Below are positions 34,326-43,117 of a DNA stretch of 64,000 nt, one piece after another. The stretch is from DATMRS01 sp035566015 (GTDB taxonomy: Bacteria; Pseudomonadota; Alphaproteobacteria; Sphingomonadales; Sphingomonadaceae): assembly GCA_035566015.1 (NCBI GenBank), contig DATMRS010000009.1:62001-126000 (forward strand), in the 5' to 3' direction. The notes under the pieces were generated by a model, which saw only the letters and a program-made list of their open reading frames with translations, had not been told where the DNA came from and did not search any database. The position numbers and the translations under genes were made by a program. The first letter of the stretch is position 1. Every line of letters starts with the position of its first letter.

Positions 34326-35365
34326 GCCGCGACGCCGTCCGCATGCGCGCGAACGCGGTCGAGATCCTCGGTGATGCGGCGCGTGATGTCGTGGGTGGCG
34401 AGCCGCGTCGCGACACCGATCGCATTGGCGATGCCGTTGGCGGTCGCGCCGCCATGGCTCTTCACGACGATGCCGTTCAGACCGAGGAAGACCGCGCCAT
34501 TATGGTTGTTGGGATCGAGATGGTGGCGCAGCAGGTCGGTCGCCGGGCGCGAGATCAGGAAGCCCAGCTTCGAACGCAGCGAGCTGGTGAAGGCGCGGCG
34601 CAGCAGATCGGTCACGAAGCGGGCGGTGCCTTCGATCGATTTCAGCGCGATATTGCCCGAAAAACCGTCGGTCACGACGACGTCGACCTCGCCGCGCTCC
34701 AACCGGTCGCCCTCGATGAAGCCTTCGAAACGCAGGTGCGGCAGGTTCGCGGCGCGTAGCTGCGCGGCGGCGTCCTTCAGCTCATCGGTGCCCTTCATCT
34801 CCTCGGTGCCGATGTTGAGAAGGCGGACACGCGGGCTTTCGACGCCCAGCGCCGCGCGCGAATAGGCCGCGCCCATCACCGCGAACTGGACGAGGTTGCG
34901 CGCATCGCATTCGGTGTTCGCACCGAGATCGAGCATCACCAGATCATGTTCGCCAAGGGTAGGCAGGCGCGCGGCGAGCGCGGGCCGATCGATGCCGTGC
35001 ATCGTGCGGAGCGCCAGCTTGGCCATCGCCATCAGCGCGCCGGTATTGCCGGCGGAAACCGCCGCATCCGCCTCGCCCGCCTTTACCGCGGCGATGGCAA
35101 GGCCCATCGAGGTCTTGTGCGCGCGCCGGATCGCCTGGCTGGGCTTGTCCTCGCCCGACACCGCCTCGGGCGCCGGTGCGATCTCGCTCGCCTCCTGCAA
35201 GGCGGGATGGCGCGCCATCTCGGCACGCAACCGCTCTTCATCGCCGACAAGGCGGAACCGCAGGCGCGAATCAGCCGCGAGGGCGATTGCCGCCCCCTCG
35301 ATCATCGTAACGGGCCCGCCATCGCCGCCCATCGCGTCGATCGCGATTCTCGGCCCCTCTTGCAC
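34322..35365 (-). CDS. plsX: phosphate acyltransferase PlsX
   Basis: A 347-residue enzyme making acyl-phosphate from acyl-ACP for phospholipid synthesis. IAIDAMGGDGGP at the N-terminus, AAVSAGNTGALMA, MLDLGANTECDA, LLNIGTEEMKGTD and DVVVTDGFSGNIALKSIEG are PlsX signatures. It lies 29 bp downstream of rpmF in the classic cluster. Confidence 0.96.
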   Translation of the reverse strand: MQEGPRIAIDAMGGDGGPVTMIEGAAIALAADSRLRFRLVGDEERLRAEMARHPALQEASEIAPAPEAVSGEDKPSQAIRRAHKTSMGLAIAAVKAGEADAAVSAGNTGALMAMAKLALRTMHGIDRPALAARLPTLGEHDLVMLDLGANTECDARNLVQFAVMGAAYSRAALGVESPRVRLLNIGTEEMKGTDELKDAAAQLRAANLPHLRFEGFIEGDRLERGEVDVVVTDGFSGNIALKSIEGTARFVTDLLRRAFTSSLRSKLGFLISRPATDLLRHHLDPNNHNGAVFLGLNGIVVKSHGGATANGIANAIGVATRLATHDITRRITEDLDRVRAHADGVAA

Positions 35366-35394
35366 CTGGCAGGTCCCTCCAGTGAGCCGCTGGC

Positions 35395-35574
35395 TCAGGC
35401 TTCGACGGCTATGATCTCGCGGCCATTATAATGACCACAGGCATTGCACAGATTATGCGGGCGCTTCAGCTCGCCGCAATTGGGGCATTCCTGGAACGCC
35501 TCGACGCTCAGCGCGTCGTGGCTGCGCCGCATGTTGCGCCGGGACGGCGAAGTCTTTCTCTTAGGGACGGCCAT
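35395..35574 (-). CDS. rpmF: 50S ribosomal protein L32
   Basis: A 59-residue protein read from 35574: it begins MAVPKRKTSPSRRNMRRSHD and has four Cys in two CxxC pairs (ECPNCGE and NLCNACGH) that bind zinc. It leads the rpmF-plsX-fabH operon. The four-Cys form is the zinc-containing version. Confidence 0.95.
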   Translation of the reverse strand: MAVPKRKTSPSRRNMRRSHDALSVEAFQECPNCGELKRPHNLCNACGHYNGREIIAVEA

Positions 35575-35694
35575 ATCGGCACCTGTTCCAATGTTTGACG
35601 GTCAAAAAAATAGTGCGACGAGCTTTACCGGGAGCGCACCGCGAGCCATGAGGCTTGCGGACGCGGGCGGCCAGGCTCGTCGCGGACGTGACGC

Positions 35695-35722
35695 CCTATA
35701 GCGATTCCGCCCCGGGTTGCAA
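35695..35722 (-). promoter_or_regulatory. sigma-70-type promoter of the rpmF-plsX-fabH operon
   Basis: On the minus strand TTGCAA is followed after 16 bp by TATAGG. The start would be near 35688, leaving a leader of about 114 nt before rpmF. No other promoter-like pair of this quality lies in the gap. Confidence 0.5.
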
Positions 35723-35764
35723 GGGCGCGTGCCGACGGGCGCATCCGGTGGGAGAATGCAATCG

Positions 35765-36187
35765 ATGATTTTGCCGATCACCCTGACCATCGCGGCGGCG
35801 GCCACGCTCATCAATATCTGGCTCGCGCTGCGCTCGGGCCGGGTGCGCCGGCCGCCCGCACCCGAAGGAGAAGGCCGCGTCGATCCGAAGCTCGCCGCGC
35901 GGCTGCGCGCGCAGGCCAATCGCGCGCAGAGCAATTTCACCGAATATACGCCCTTCTTCCTGATCCTGCTCGGCCTGGTCGAGCTGGCGCGCGGATCGGC
36001 GCTGTGGCTGTGGGGCGTGTCGATCGTCTACATCCTCGCGCGGCTGATCCACGCCTTCGGCATGGACCGTCCCGCCCCGAACCGGCTGCGCTCCACCGGC
36101 CTGTGGCTTACTTATATCGTGCTCGTCGGCCTCGCCGCCTATGCTCTGTCGATCCCCTATCTCGAAGGGCCTGTCCACAGCCTCTGA
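35765..36187 (+). CDS. MAPEG-family membrane protein
   Basis: A 140-residue protein with four TM helices. The family pattern is RLRAQANRAQSNFTEYTPFF (the ERxxxAxxNxxE-like region) and the later IYILARLIHAFGM. MAPEG proteins are glutathione-dependent membrane enzymes; bacterial members are mostly uncharacterised. The start at 35765 has GGAG 10 nt upstream; an ATG at 35756 is too close to it. Divergent from rpmF. Confidence 0.83.
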   Translation: MILPITLTIAAAATLINIWLALRSGRVRRPPAPEGEGRVDPKLAARLRAQANRAQSNFTEYTPFFLILLGLVELARGSALWLWGVSIVYILARLIHAFGMDRPAPNRLRSTGLWLTYIVLVGLAAYALSIPYLEGPVHSL

Positions 36188-36284
36188 TCATCACCCCGGC
36201 GGAAGCCGGGGGCCTATGGACCCGGCTCGCGCAATGACGGATCGATTCGCCATCCGTGGATTCCGACTTTCGTCGGAATGACGG
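36188..36284. repeat. family I REP-like composite repeat (97 bp pair)
   Basis: The left unit TCACCCCGGCGGAAGCCGGG and the right unit TTCCGACTTTCGTCGGAATG are in inverted order relative to 3587-3680. It begins directly after the MAPEG stop codon and ends 12 bp before the convergent MBL gene. Confidence 0.85.
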
Positions 36285-36295
36285 CGGGGCAGTGG

Positions 36296-36961
36296 TTACG
36301 CCAGCGCCGAATCGCCGACGAAGGGGTTGCCCGCGCGCTCATGCGCGAAGGTGGACATCGGCCCGTGCCCCGGCACGAAGGCGGTGTCCCCGCCCAGCGG
36401 CCAGAGCTTGCCGGTGATTGCCGCGATCAGATCGGCATGATTGCCCATCGGGAAATCGGTGCGCCCGATCGATCCCTGAAACAGCACGTCGCCCACCAGC
36501 GCCAGCCGCGAGTCGGGATGATGGAAGACGACATGGCCCGGCGTATGGCCGGGGCAGTGGAGCACATCGAGCACGAGTTCGCCCACCGTCACCCGGTCGC
36601 CGTCCACCAGCCAGCGATCGGGCTCGAAGGGTTGGCCCTCGATCCCGAAGACACGCCCATCATCGCCGAGCCGCGCGATCCAGAAGCGATCGGCCTCATG
36701 CGGCCCTTCGATCGGCACGCCCAGTTCCTTGGCCAATATGCCGGTGCCGCCGCAATGATCGATATGGCCATGGGTGACGAGCAATTTTTCGATCGTCACG
36801 CCGCGCGCCGTCGCCGTCGCCTTCAGCCGGTCGAGATCGCCGCCGGCGTCGACGAAGGCCCCGCGCATCGTCTTCGTGCACCAGATCAGCGAGCAATTCT
36901 GCTGAAAGGCGGTGACAGGAATGATGACGGCCTGAAGCGGCGGCGGGGCGGTCTGGATCAT
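36296..36961 (-). CDS. metallo-beta-lactamase-fold hydrolase (glyoxalase II-like)
   Basis: A 221-residue MBL-fold protein. THGHIDH at 63-69 binds two metals; further ligands are in HCPGHTPGH, LVGDVLFQGSIGRTD and FVPGHGP. The GSIGRTD text places it in the YcbL/GloB-like group. Likely a thioester hydrolase; the substrate is unproven. Divergent from the pabB-pabC fusion. Confidence 0.88.
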   Translation of the reverse strand: MIQTAPPPLQAVIIPVTAFQQNCSLIWCTKTMRGAFVDAGGDLDRLKATATARGVTIEKLLVTHGHIDHCGGTGILAKELGVPIEGPHEADRFWIARLGDDGRVFGIEGQPFEPDRWLVDGDRVTVGELVLDVLHCPGHTPGHVVFHHPDSRLALVGDVLFQGSIGRTDFPMGNHADLIAAITGKLWPLGGDTAFVPGHGPMSTFAHERAGNPFVGDSALA

Positions 36962-37062
36962 GCTTTTCTAGATGCCGATTCGCGCGGCGAACACAAGCAT
37001 TGCGCGCCCGAGGGCAGACGGGGCTTGCGTCAGGCCCCTTTTGCGCGGCAACGGGACGGCCG

Positions 37063-38826
37063 ATGATCGACACGGCCACCCCTTTCGTCCTGATTGACGA
37101 CGCCAGCGACGGCGGCAGCGCGCGCCTCTATCGCGCGCCGCGCGAGATCGTCGTCGCGCACGAGCCGGCGGAGGTGGCCCCCGCTTTGGCCCGTCTGCGC
37201 GCCGCCCAGGCCAAAGGACGGCATGCCGCCGGGTGGATCGGCTATGAGGCCGGCCACGCGCTTGAGCCGCGCCTCGCAAGGCTCGCGCGCGGCGATGCGG
37301 CGATGCCGCTGCTGTGGTTCGGCCTGTTCGATGATATCGCGCGGCTTTCGGCCGAAGACGTGGCGGCGCTGCTTCCCGATCCGGCGGGCGCCTGGGCCGG
37401 GGCGATCCGGCCGCGCATCACCCGCGAGGCCTATGAGGCGGCGGTGGCGCGCGTCCTTGCCTATATCGCAGCAGGCGACATCTATCAGGCCAATCTGAGC
37501 TTCCGGTCCGACGTGGCGGTGCTCGGCCACCCGCTCGCCCTCTATGCCGGCTGGCGTGCCGCGAGCCGCGCGGCGTGGGGCGGCGTGGTGTGGAGCGGGC
37601 GGCACTGGCTGCTGTCCGCCTCGCCCGAGCTGTTCTTCACGCTGGAGAAGGGGCGGCTCACCGCGCGGCCGATGAAGGGCACCACGCCGCGCGGCGCCGA
37701 TGCCGCCGCCGATGCCGAGGCCGCGCGTCGCCTTGCCGCCCATCCGAAGGAACGGGCGGAAAATCTGATGATCGTCGATCTGCTGCGTAACGATCTTTCG
37801 CGCGTCGCGACCCCCGGCAGCGTCGCGGTGCCGGCGCTGTTCACGGTCGAAACCTATCCCACGCTCCACACGCTCACCTCCACCGTCACCGCCACGCTGG
37901 CGCCGGGCCGCGACGCGGTGGACGTGATCGAGGCGATCTTCCCCTGCGGATCGGTGACGGGCGCGCCCAAGATCCGCGCGATGGAGATCATCGACGAGGT
38001 GGAGGCCGACGCGCGCGGCCCTTATACTGGATCGATTGGATGGCTTGATCCGGCAGGAGATGCGGCGTTCAATGTCGCGATCCGCACGCTTGCGATGGAG
38101 GAAGGGGATGCCCATGCGGCCATCGGCCTGGGCTCGGCGGTGGTTGCCGACTCGACGGCGCCGGCCGAATGGCGCGAATGCCTCGCCAAGGGGGCGTTCG
38201 TGAACGCCGGGCGACGCGCGTTCGACCTGATCGAGACGATGCGTTTCGACGCGGCCGACGGGATCGCCGATCTCGACCGGCATCTGACCCGGCTCAAAGC
38301 CTCGGCCGATGCGTTCGGCTTCACCTTCGATCGCCATCATGCCCGCAACGAGCTGCAGGCGGCCACCTTCCGCCTGCGCGCCGACAGCCGTGTGCGCCTG
38401 CGCCTCTCGCCCAGCGGCGTGCTGGCGATCGAGGTGCGGCCGCTGCCGCCGCTGCCGCCCACGCCGGTGACGGTGGCGGTGCGGCCGCGCCCCCTCGCGT
38501 CCCACGACATCCGCCTCCTCCACAAGACGAGCGAGCGCGCCTTTCACGACGACAGCCGGCGGGTGGCAGGCATGTTCGAAGTGGTCTACACCGATGCCGG
38601 GGGCTTCCTCACCGAAGGCAGCTTCACCAATGTGTTCGTGGAGCGCGGCGGTCGCCTTCTCACGCCGCCGCTCGCGCGCGGGCTGCTGCCCGGCGTGCTG
38701 CGCGCGCGCCTGCTCGACGAGGGACGCGCGGTGGAGGCGGACCTGACGCCCGCCGATCTCGCTGGCGGTTTCCTGATCGGCAATGCACTGCGCGGGCTGA
38801 TCCCGGCGCGTCTTGCCGCCGCATAG
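37063..38826 (+). CDS. pabB: fused aminodeoxychorismate synthase I / aminodeoxychorismate lyase
   Basis: A 587-residue bifunctional protein for p-aminobenzoate (folate) synthesis. Residues about 1-390 are PabB (chorismate-binding domain): AAGDIYQANLSFR, SPELFFTL, RPMKGTTPRG, ENLMIVDLLRNDLSR, IFPCGSVTGAPKIRAMEII and GYTGSIG-like text. Residues about 400-587 are PabC (class IV PLP enzyme): FDLIETMRF, HKTSERAFHDD with the likely PLP Lys, EVVYTDAGGFLTEGSFTNVFV, PLARGLLPGVLRARLL. The fusion is common in alphaproteobacteria. A pabA glutaminase is not seen. Start at 37063 (MIDTATPF). Confidence 0.92.
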   Translation: MIDTATPFVLIDDASDGGSARLYRAPREIVVAHEPAEVAPALARLRAAQAKGRHAAGWIGYEAGHALEPRLARLARGDAAMPLLWFGLFDDIARLSAEDVAALLPDPAGAWAGAIRPRITREAYEAAVARVLAYIAAGDIYQANLSFRSDVAVLGHPLALYAGWRAASRAAWGGVVWSGRHWLLSASPELFFTLEKGRLTARPMKGTTPRGADAAADAEAARRLAAHPKERAENLMIVDLLRNDLSRVATPGSVAVPALFTVETYPTLHTLTSTVTATLAPGRDAVDVIEAIFPCGSVTGAPKIRAMEIIDEVEADARGPYTGSIGWLDPAGDAAFNVAIRTLAMEEGDAHAAIGLGSAVVADSTAPAEWRECLAKGAFVNAGRRAFDLIETMRFDAADGIADLDRHLTRLKASADAFGFTFDRHHARNELQAATFRLRADSRVRLRLSPSGVLAIEVRPLPPLPPTPVTVAVRPRPLASHDIRLLHKTSERAFHDDSRRVAGMFEVVYTDAGGFLTEGSFTNVFVERGGRLLTPPLARGLLPGVLRARLLDEGRAVEADLTPADLAGGFLIGNALRGLIPARLAAA

Positions 38827-38893
38827 AAGCCGTTGCGGCAGTGCACCAGAGAAGGCTATAGCGCCCCCGCTCTTTGCCAGATGGGGATTCCCG

Positions 38894-40096
38894 ATGACCT
38901 TCACGTCGGCCGCGCTCGGCCGCATCAAGCCTTCGGCCACGCTCGCCATGACGACGCGGACGCTCGAACTCAAGGCGCAGGGAGTCGACGTGATCGGCCT
39001 CGGCGCGGGCGAACCCGATTTCGACACGCCTGATTTCGTCAAGCAGGCCGCGATCGCCGCGATCGAAGGGGGCAAGACCAAATATACCAATGTCGACGGC
39101 ACGGCGGAGTTGAAGGCCGCGATCGCCGCCAAGTTCAAGCGCGACAACGGGCTAGACTATGCGCCGGCGCAGATCAGCGTCAATGTCGGCGGCAAGCACA
39201 CGCTCTTCAACGCGCTCGTCGCCACCGTCGATCCGGGCGACGAGGTCATCATTCCCGCGCCTTATTGGGTGAGCTATCCCGATATCGTCAATTTCGCGGG
39301 CGGCACGCCGGTCGCGGTGAAGGCGGGCGCGAGCCAGAATTACAAGATCCGGCCCGAACAACTCGACGCCGCGATCACGCCGAGGACGAAGTGGTTCCTG
39401 CTCAACTCGCCGTCCAACCCGACGGGCGCGGCCTATACGCGCGCCGAGCTGGAGGCGCTGGCCGAGGTGCTGCGCCGCCATCCGCACGTCTGGATCATGG
39501 CCGACGATATGTACGAGCATATCGTCTATGACGATTTCAAGTTCACGACGATCGCTGAAGTAGCGCCCGACCTGTACGAGCGGACGCTGACCGTGAACGG
39601 CTGTTCGAAGGCCTATGCGATGACCGGCTGGCGCATCGGCTTCGCCGGCGGCCCCGCGCCGCTCATCAAGGCGATGGCGAAACTCCAGTCGCAATCGACG
39701 TCGAACCCCAGCTCGATCGCGCAGGCGGCGGCGACAGCGGCGCTGAACGGGCCGCAGGACTTCCTGATCGAGCGCAACGCCGCCTTCAAGCGCCGCCGCG
39801 ATCTCGTCGTCTCGATGCTCAACCAGGTGAACGGCATCAGCTGCCCGCGCCCTGAGGGCGCCTTCTACGTCTATCCCGACGTGTCGGGCCTGATCGGCAA
39901 GACGACGCCCGGCGGCGTCAGGATCGAGAATGACGAGGCGCTTGTCACCTATTTCCTCGACGAGGCCCGGGTGGCGGCGGTCCATGGCGGCGCGTTCGGG
40001 CTCGAGCCGGCCTTCCGCGTGAGCTACGCCACCTCCGAAGCGCTGCTGACCGAGGCGTGCCAGCGTATCCAGGCGGCCTGCGCGGCGCTGCGCTGA
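38894..40096 (+). CDS. aspartate aminotransferase, class I (Ib type)
   Basis: A 400-residue PLP enzyme. Schiff-base K239 is in NGCSKAYAMTGWRIGF; NSPSNPTGAAYTRAEL, DDMYEHIVYD and the C-terminal Arg in FRVSYATSEALL are the expected contacts. In alphaproteobacteria this Ib enzyme can also work on prephenate (arogenate route), which would link it to the chorismate mutase at 3.3 kb; that is inference. It lies 67 bp after pabB. Confidence 0.93.
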   Translation: MTFTSAALGRIKPSATLAMTTRTLELKAQGVDVIGLGAGEPDFDTPDFVKQAAIAAIEGGKTKYTNVDGTAELKAAIAAKFKRDNGLDYAPAQISVNVGGKHTLFNALVATVDPGDEVIIPAPYWVSYPDIVNFAGGTPVAVKAGASQNYKIRPEQLDAAITPRTKWFLLNSPSNPTGAAYTRAELEALAEVLRRHPHVWIMADDMYEHIVYDDFKFTTIAEVAPDLYERTLTVNGCSKAYAMTGWRIGFAGGPAPLIKAMAKLQSQSTSNPSSIAQAAATAALNGPQDFLIERNAAFKRRRDLVVSMLNQVNGISCPRPEGAFYVYPDVSGLIGKTTPGGVRIENDEALVTYFLDEARVAAVHGGAFGLEPAFRVSYATSEALLTEACQRIQAACAALR

Positions 40097-40104
40097 CAGG
40101 GCAA

Positions 40105-40163
40105 CCTTTTCAGAGGCCGGTCTTTTCCTACATAAGGGGAGGGCCGGCCCTCTTCTGAAAGGA
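40105..40163 (+). promoter_or_regulatory. long imperfect hairpin covering the msrA ribosome-binding site
   Basis: CCTTTTCAGAGGCCGG pairs, with two bulges, with CCGGCCCTCTTCTGAAAGG. The right arm contains GAAAGG, the ribosome-binding site of msrA. It may be an aminotransferase terminator, a translational control element, or both. Confidence 0.4.
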
Positions 40164-40169
40164 AATGCC

Positions 40170-40907
40170 ATGTCTGGTCTTCGCATCCGCCTGGCGCTGG
40201 CCGCGGGGGCGACGGTCCTCGCCGCCGGCCTGCTGACGCCCGTCTGGAACACGCCGGTGGCGGTCGCCGCCGCGCAGGCGGTGCCGGTGCCAGCGCCGGT
40301 CTATGATCCCCATTCCAACGCCTCCAACGAGACGGCGGTTTTCGCCGGCGGCTGCTTCTGGGGCGTGCAGGGCGTCTTCCAGCATGTGAAAGGCGTGAAG
40401 AGCGCGGTATCGGGCTATAGCGGCGGCAGCCGCGCGACCGCGAATTACGAGACGGTCAGCACCGGGACGACCGGCCATGCCGAATCGGTGAAGGTGACGT
40501 TCGACCCGCGCGTCGTCAGCTACGGCACCCTGCTGCGCATCTATTTCGCGACGGTCGCCGATCCGACGACGCTCAATCGGCAAGGGCCCGACCACGGCAC
40601 CCAATATCGCACCGCCTTCTTCCCCACCAATTCGATGCAGGCGAAGGTGGCGAAGGCCTATATCGCCCAGCTCGGCAAGGCGGGCGTATGGAACAAGCCG
40701 ATCGTCACGCGCGTCGAGCCGTTCAAGGGCTTCTATCCGGCCGAAGGCTATCATCAGGATTATCTGACGCGCCATCCCGACGCGGCCTATATCCGGATCA
40801 ACGACCTGCCCAAGGTCGCCGCGCTGAAGGCCGCCTTCCCCGCCCGTTACCGCGCCGACCCCGTGCTGGTGAATGCGGACGCGAAGGGCGCGGCGCACGC
40901 GGGCTGA
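40170..40907 (+). CDS. msrA: exported peptide methionine sulfoxide reductase MsrA
   Basis: A 245-residue protein. An N-terminal signal/anchor (about 1-35, LALAAGATVLAAGLL) precedes the MsrA domain. Catalytic C62 is in FAGGCFWGVQGVF; YSGGSRATANYETVSTGTTGHAE and the RQGPDHGTQYRTAFF and YPAEGYHQDYL motifs follow. MsrA reduces Met-S-sulfoxide. The signal puts it in the periplasm, where it would repair envelope proteins. No resolving Cys is seen near the C-terminus, so an outside reductant or thiol is needed. No msrB neighbour. Confidence 0.9.
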   Translation: MSGLRIRLALAAGATVLAAGLLTPVWNTPVAVAAAQAVPVPAPVYDPHSNASNETAVFAGGCFWGVQGVFQHVKGVKSAVSGYSGGSRATANYETVSTGTTGHAESVKVTFDPRVVSYGTLLRIYFATVADPTTLNRQGPDHGTQYRTAFFPTNSMQAKVAKAYIAQLGKAGVWNKPIVTRVEPFKGFYPAEGYHQDYLTRHPDAAYIRINDLPKVAALKAAFPARYRADPVLVNADAKGAAHAG

Positions 40908-40917
40908 CGGCTTCCCG

Positions 40918-41763
40918 TCAGTCGGGCACCACCGGCAGATTGTCGATCAGGCGCGCGCGGCCCATGCGGGCGGCGGCGAGCAGGCGGGCTTCGCGGGTGA
41001 GCACCGTCACCGGCTCCAGCGTCTCGGCATCGCAGAGCGTGACATAATCGATCGGATCGAAACCCGCCTCCGCCAGCCGCCGATGCGCAAGCGCCAGCGC
41101 GGCGGCAACCGGCTCGCCACGCGCGATCGCGGTCGCTGCCTCGCCCAGCGCGCGCGGCAGCGACCGCGCGGCGACGCGCTCCTCCTCGGCCAGATAGGCG
41201 TTGCGTGAAGAGAGGGCGAGGCCGTCATCGTCGCGCTGCGTCGGCACGCCGACGATCGTGATGCCGAAATCGAGATCGGCCACCAGCCGGCGGATCATCG
41301 CAAGCTGCTGATAATCCTTCTCCCCGAACAGGGCGATATCGGGGCGGACCTGGTTGAACAGCTTGGCGACCACTGTCGCAACGCCATCGAAATGGCCGGG
41401 GCGCGCCGCGCCGTCGAGCCCTTCGGTCACGCCGCCCACCGTGATCGAGGTGGCGAAGCCGGCGGGATACATTTCGGCGACGTCGGGCGCCCAGAGCAGG
41501 CGACAGCCCGCCGCCTCCAGCATGCGGATATCGTTCGCCTCGCGGCGGGGATAGGCGTCGAGATCCTCGCCCGCGCCGAACTGTGTGGGATTGACGAAGA
41601 TCGAGGCGACGACCGCGCCGGCGCGCGTCTTCGCCTCCTCCACCAGCGCGATATGGCCCGCGTGGAGCGCGCCCATCGTCGGCACCAGCGCGATTGCATG
41701 GCCCTCGGCGCGCAAACCCGTCACCGCGTCGCGAAGCGCCCTCACATCACGAACAATTTGCAC
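40918..41763 (-). CDS. panC: pantothenate synthetase
   Basis: A 281-residue enzyme joining pantoate and beta-alanine with ATP. VPTMGALHAGHIALVEEA (HxGH), SIFVNPTQFGAGEDLDAYPR, FGEKDYQQLAMIRR and TQRDDDGLALSSRNAYL are PanC signatures. The start is GTG at 41763 (MQIVRDVRALRD), with GGAGG 10 nt upstream; a TTG two codons earlier is possible. Frames further upstream do not look like PanC. Divergent from mipZ, 76 bp apart. Confidence 0.93.
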   Translation of the reverse strand: MQIVRDVRALRDAVTGLRAEGHAIALVPTMGALHAGHIALVEEAKTRAGAVVASIFVNPTQFGAGEDLDAYPRREANDIRMLEAAGCRLLWAPDVAEMYPAGFATSITVGGVTEGLDGAARPGHFDGVATVVAKLFNQVRPDIALFGEKDYQQLAMIRRLVADLDFGITIVGVPTQRDDDGLALSSRNAYLAEEERVAARSLPRALGEAATAIARGEPVAAALALAHRRLAEAGFDPIDYVTLCDAETLEPVTVLTREARLLAAARMGRARLIDNLPVVPD

Positions 41764-41839
41764 GAACAAGGCACCTCCGATAAGCGCGGGCCAGCGTCTT
41801 TGGGGGGCGTGGCAGCCGGAATCAAGGGGCAGACGCCAG

Positions 41840-42661
41840 ATGGCGGCAACACCGCATATCATCACCTTCGCCAACGAGAAGGGCGGATCGGGCAAATCGA
41901 CCAGCGCGGTGCATGTCGCGATCGCGCTGGCGGTCGGCGGCAGGCGAGTCGCCGCGCTGGACCTCGATCCACGCCAGCGCACGATGACGCGCTATCTGGA
42001 AAATCGGGTGGCGACGACGAAGCGGATCGGCGTCAGTCTCGCCACGCCGCGCTTCGAAACGATCGGCAGCGACTCGGCGGCTGAGTTCGAGGACCGGATC
42101 GCCGGCTTGAGCGAAGGCACGGACGTCATCCTGATCGACACGCCGGGGCGCGACGACCCGCTCGCCCGCCTCGCCGCGACACGCGCCGACACGCTGGTGA
42201 CACCGATCAACGACAGCTTCATCGACCTCGACCTGATCGGCCAGGTCGATCCCGAAACCTATCGGATCAAGCGGCCGAGCTTCTATGCCGAGCTGATCTG
42301 GGACGCGCGAAAGGTGCGCGCGAAGGCCGACGGCGCAACGGTGGACTGGGTGGTGCTGCGCAACCGCCTGCAACAGCTCGCCGCGCGCAACATGCACCGC
42401 GTCGGCGCCGCGCTCGACGAGCTTTCGAAGCGGATCGGCTATCGCGTGATCCCGGGCCTCTCCGAACGCGTCATCTATCGCGAGCTGTTTCCCAAGGGGC
42501 TGACCTTGCTCGACGTGTCGCATCTCGAAGGCGTCGGCATCAGCCATATCGCCGCGCGGCAGGAACTGCGCGAGATGGTGGCGGGCCTCGCTTTGCCCGA
42601 CTGGCCGACAAGCCGCCCCGCCACCGCCGAGGCCGAAACGCCCGAGCCCAGCCTGTTGTGA
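41840..42661 (+). CDS. mipZ: division-plane positioning ATPase MipZ
   Basis: A 273-residue ParA/MinD-family ATPase. The deviant Walker A KGGSGKST is at 14-21 (HIITFANEKGGSGKST), with LDLDPRQRTMTRYLENR, VILIDTPGRDD and FIDLDLIGQVD as in Caulobacter MipZ. MipZ forms a gradient from ParB at the poles and blocks FtsZ rings near them, replacing the Min system in alphaproteobacteria. AAGGGGC upstream is the ribosome-binding site. The stop overlaps the GTG of the J-domain gene. Confidence 0.92.
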   Translation: MAATPHIITFANEKGGSGKSTSAVHVAIALAVGGRRVAALDLDPRQRTMTRYLENRVATTKRIGVSLATPRFETIGSDSAAEFEDRIAGLSEGTDVILIDTPGRDDPLARLAATRADTLVTPINDSFIDLDLIGQVDPETYRIKRPSFYAELIWDARKVRAKADGATVDWVVLRNRLQQLAARNMHRVGAALDELSKRIGYRVIPGLSERVIYRELFPKGLTLLDVSHLEGVGISHIAARQELREMVAGLALPDWPTSRPATAEAETPEPSLL

Positions 42662-43083
42662 CCGTGCTGCTGCTGATCGCCGCCGGAGCGCTCTTCTGGG
42701 CGTGGCGCGGTGGCCGGCTCGGGGCCTTCCATCAGGCCGACATGGTGACGGCGATCCTCGGCCTGGTCGCGCTCGAAATGGCTTTGAAGGGCAGGATCGC
42801 CGTCGCCTGCGCGCTCGCCGCGGGGGCTGCCACTAGCCTGCTGTGGCGCAGGGTGGGAAAACAGCGCATAATGCCGGCCAAGCCAATGCCGGCCGAAGTG
42901 GCGCGCGAGCTGCTCGACCTGCCCGCCAATGCCGACGAGGCGGCGATTCGCGCCGCCCACCGCCGCCTGATCGCCCGTGTTCACCCCGATGCCGGCGGCT
43001 CGCCCGCGCTTGCGGCACGGGTCAACGCGGCGCGCGATACTTTGCTTGCCCGATTGAACCCGGACGGACGACAAGCGTCTTGA
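42658..43083 (+). CDS. membrane-anchored J-domain protein
   Basis: A 141-residue protein. One or two N-terminal hydrophobic helices (LLLIAAGALFWAW; MVTAILGLVALEMAL...) and a C-terminal J-domain (about 78-140). The HPD motif is at 109-111 (LIARVHPDAGG). The domain order (TM first, J last) is like TIM14/PAM18 and DjlC-type proteins. It would recruit DnaK to the inner membrane. The GTG start overlaps mipZ (GTGA), so both are translated together. Confidence 0.85.
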   Translation: MTVLLLIAAGALFWAWRGGRLGAFHQADMVTAILGLVALEMALKGRIAVACALAAGAATSLLWRRVGKQRIMPAKPMPAEVARELLDLPANADEAAIRAAHRRLIARVHPDAGGSPALAARVNAARDTLLARLNPDGRQAS

Positions 43084-43117
43084 ACCGGCACAGCATCAAC
43101 AAAGGGAAAAGCCCCAT

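Noticed and set aside
37030..39147. A 705-codon open frame antisense to pabB-pabC and the aminotransferase gene
   Set aside because: It runs through two well-recognised genes and has no plausible start or domain.
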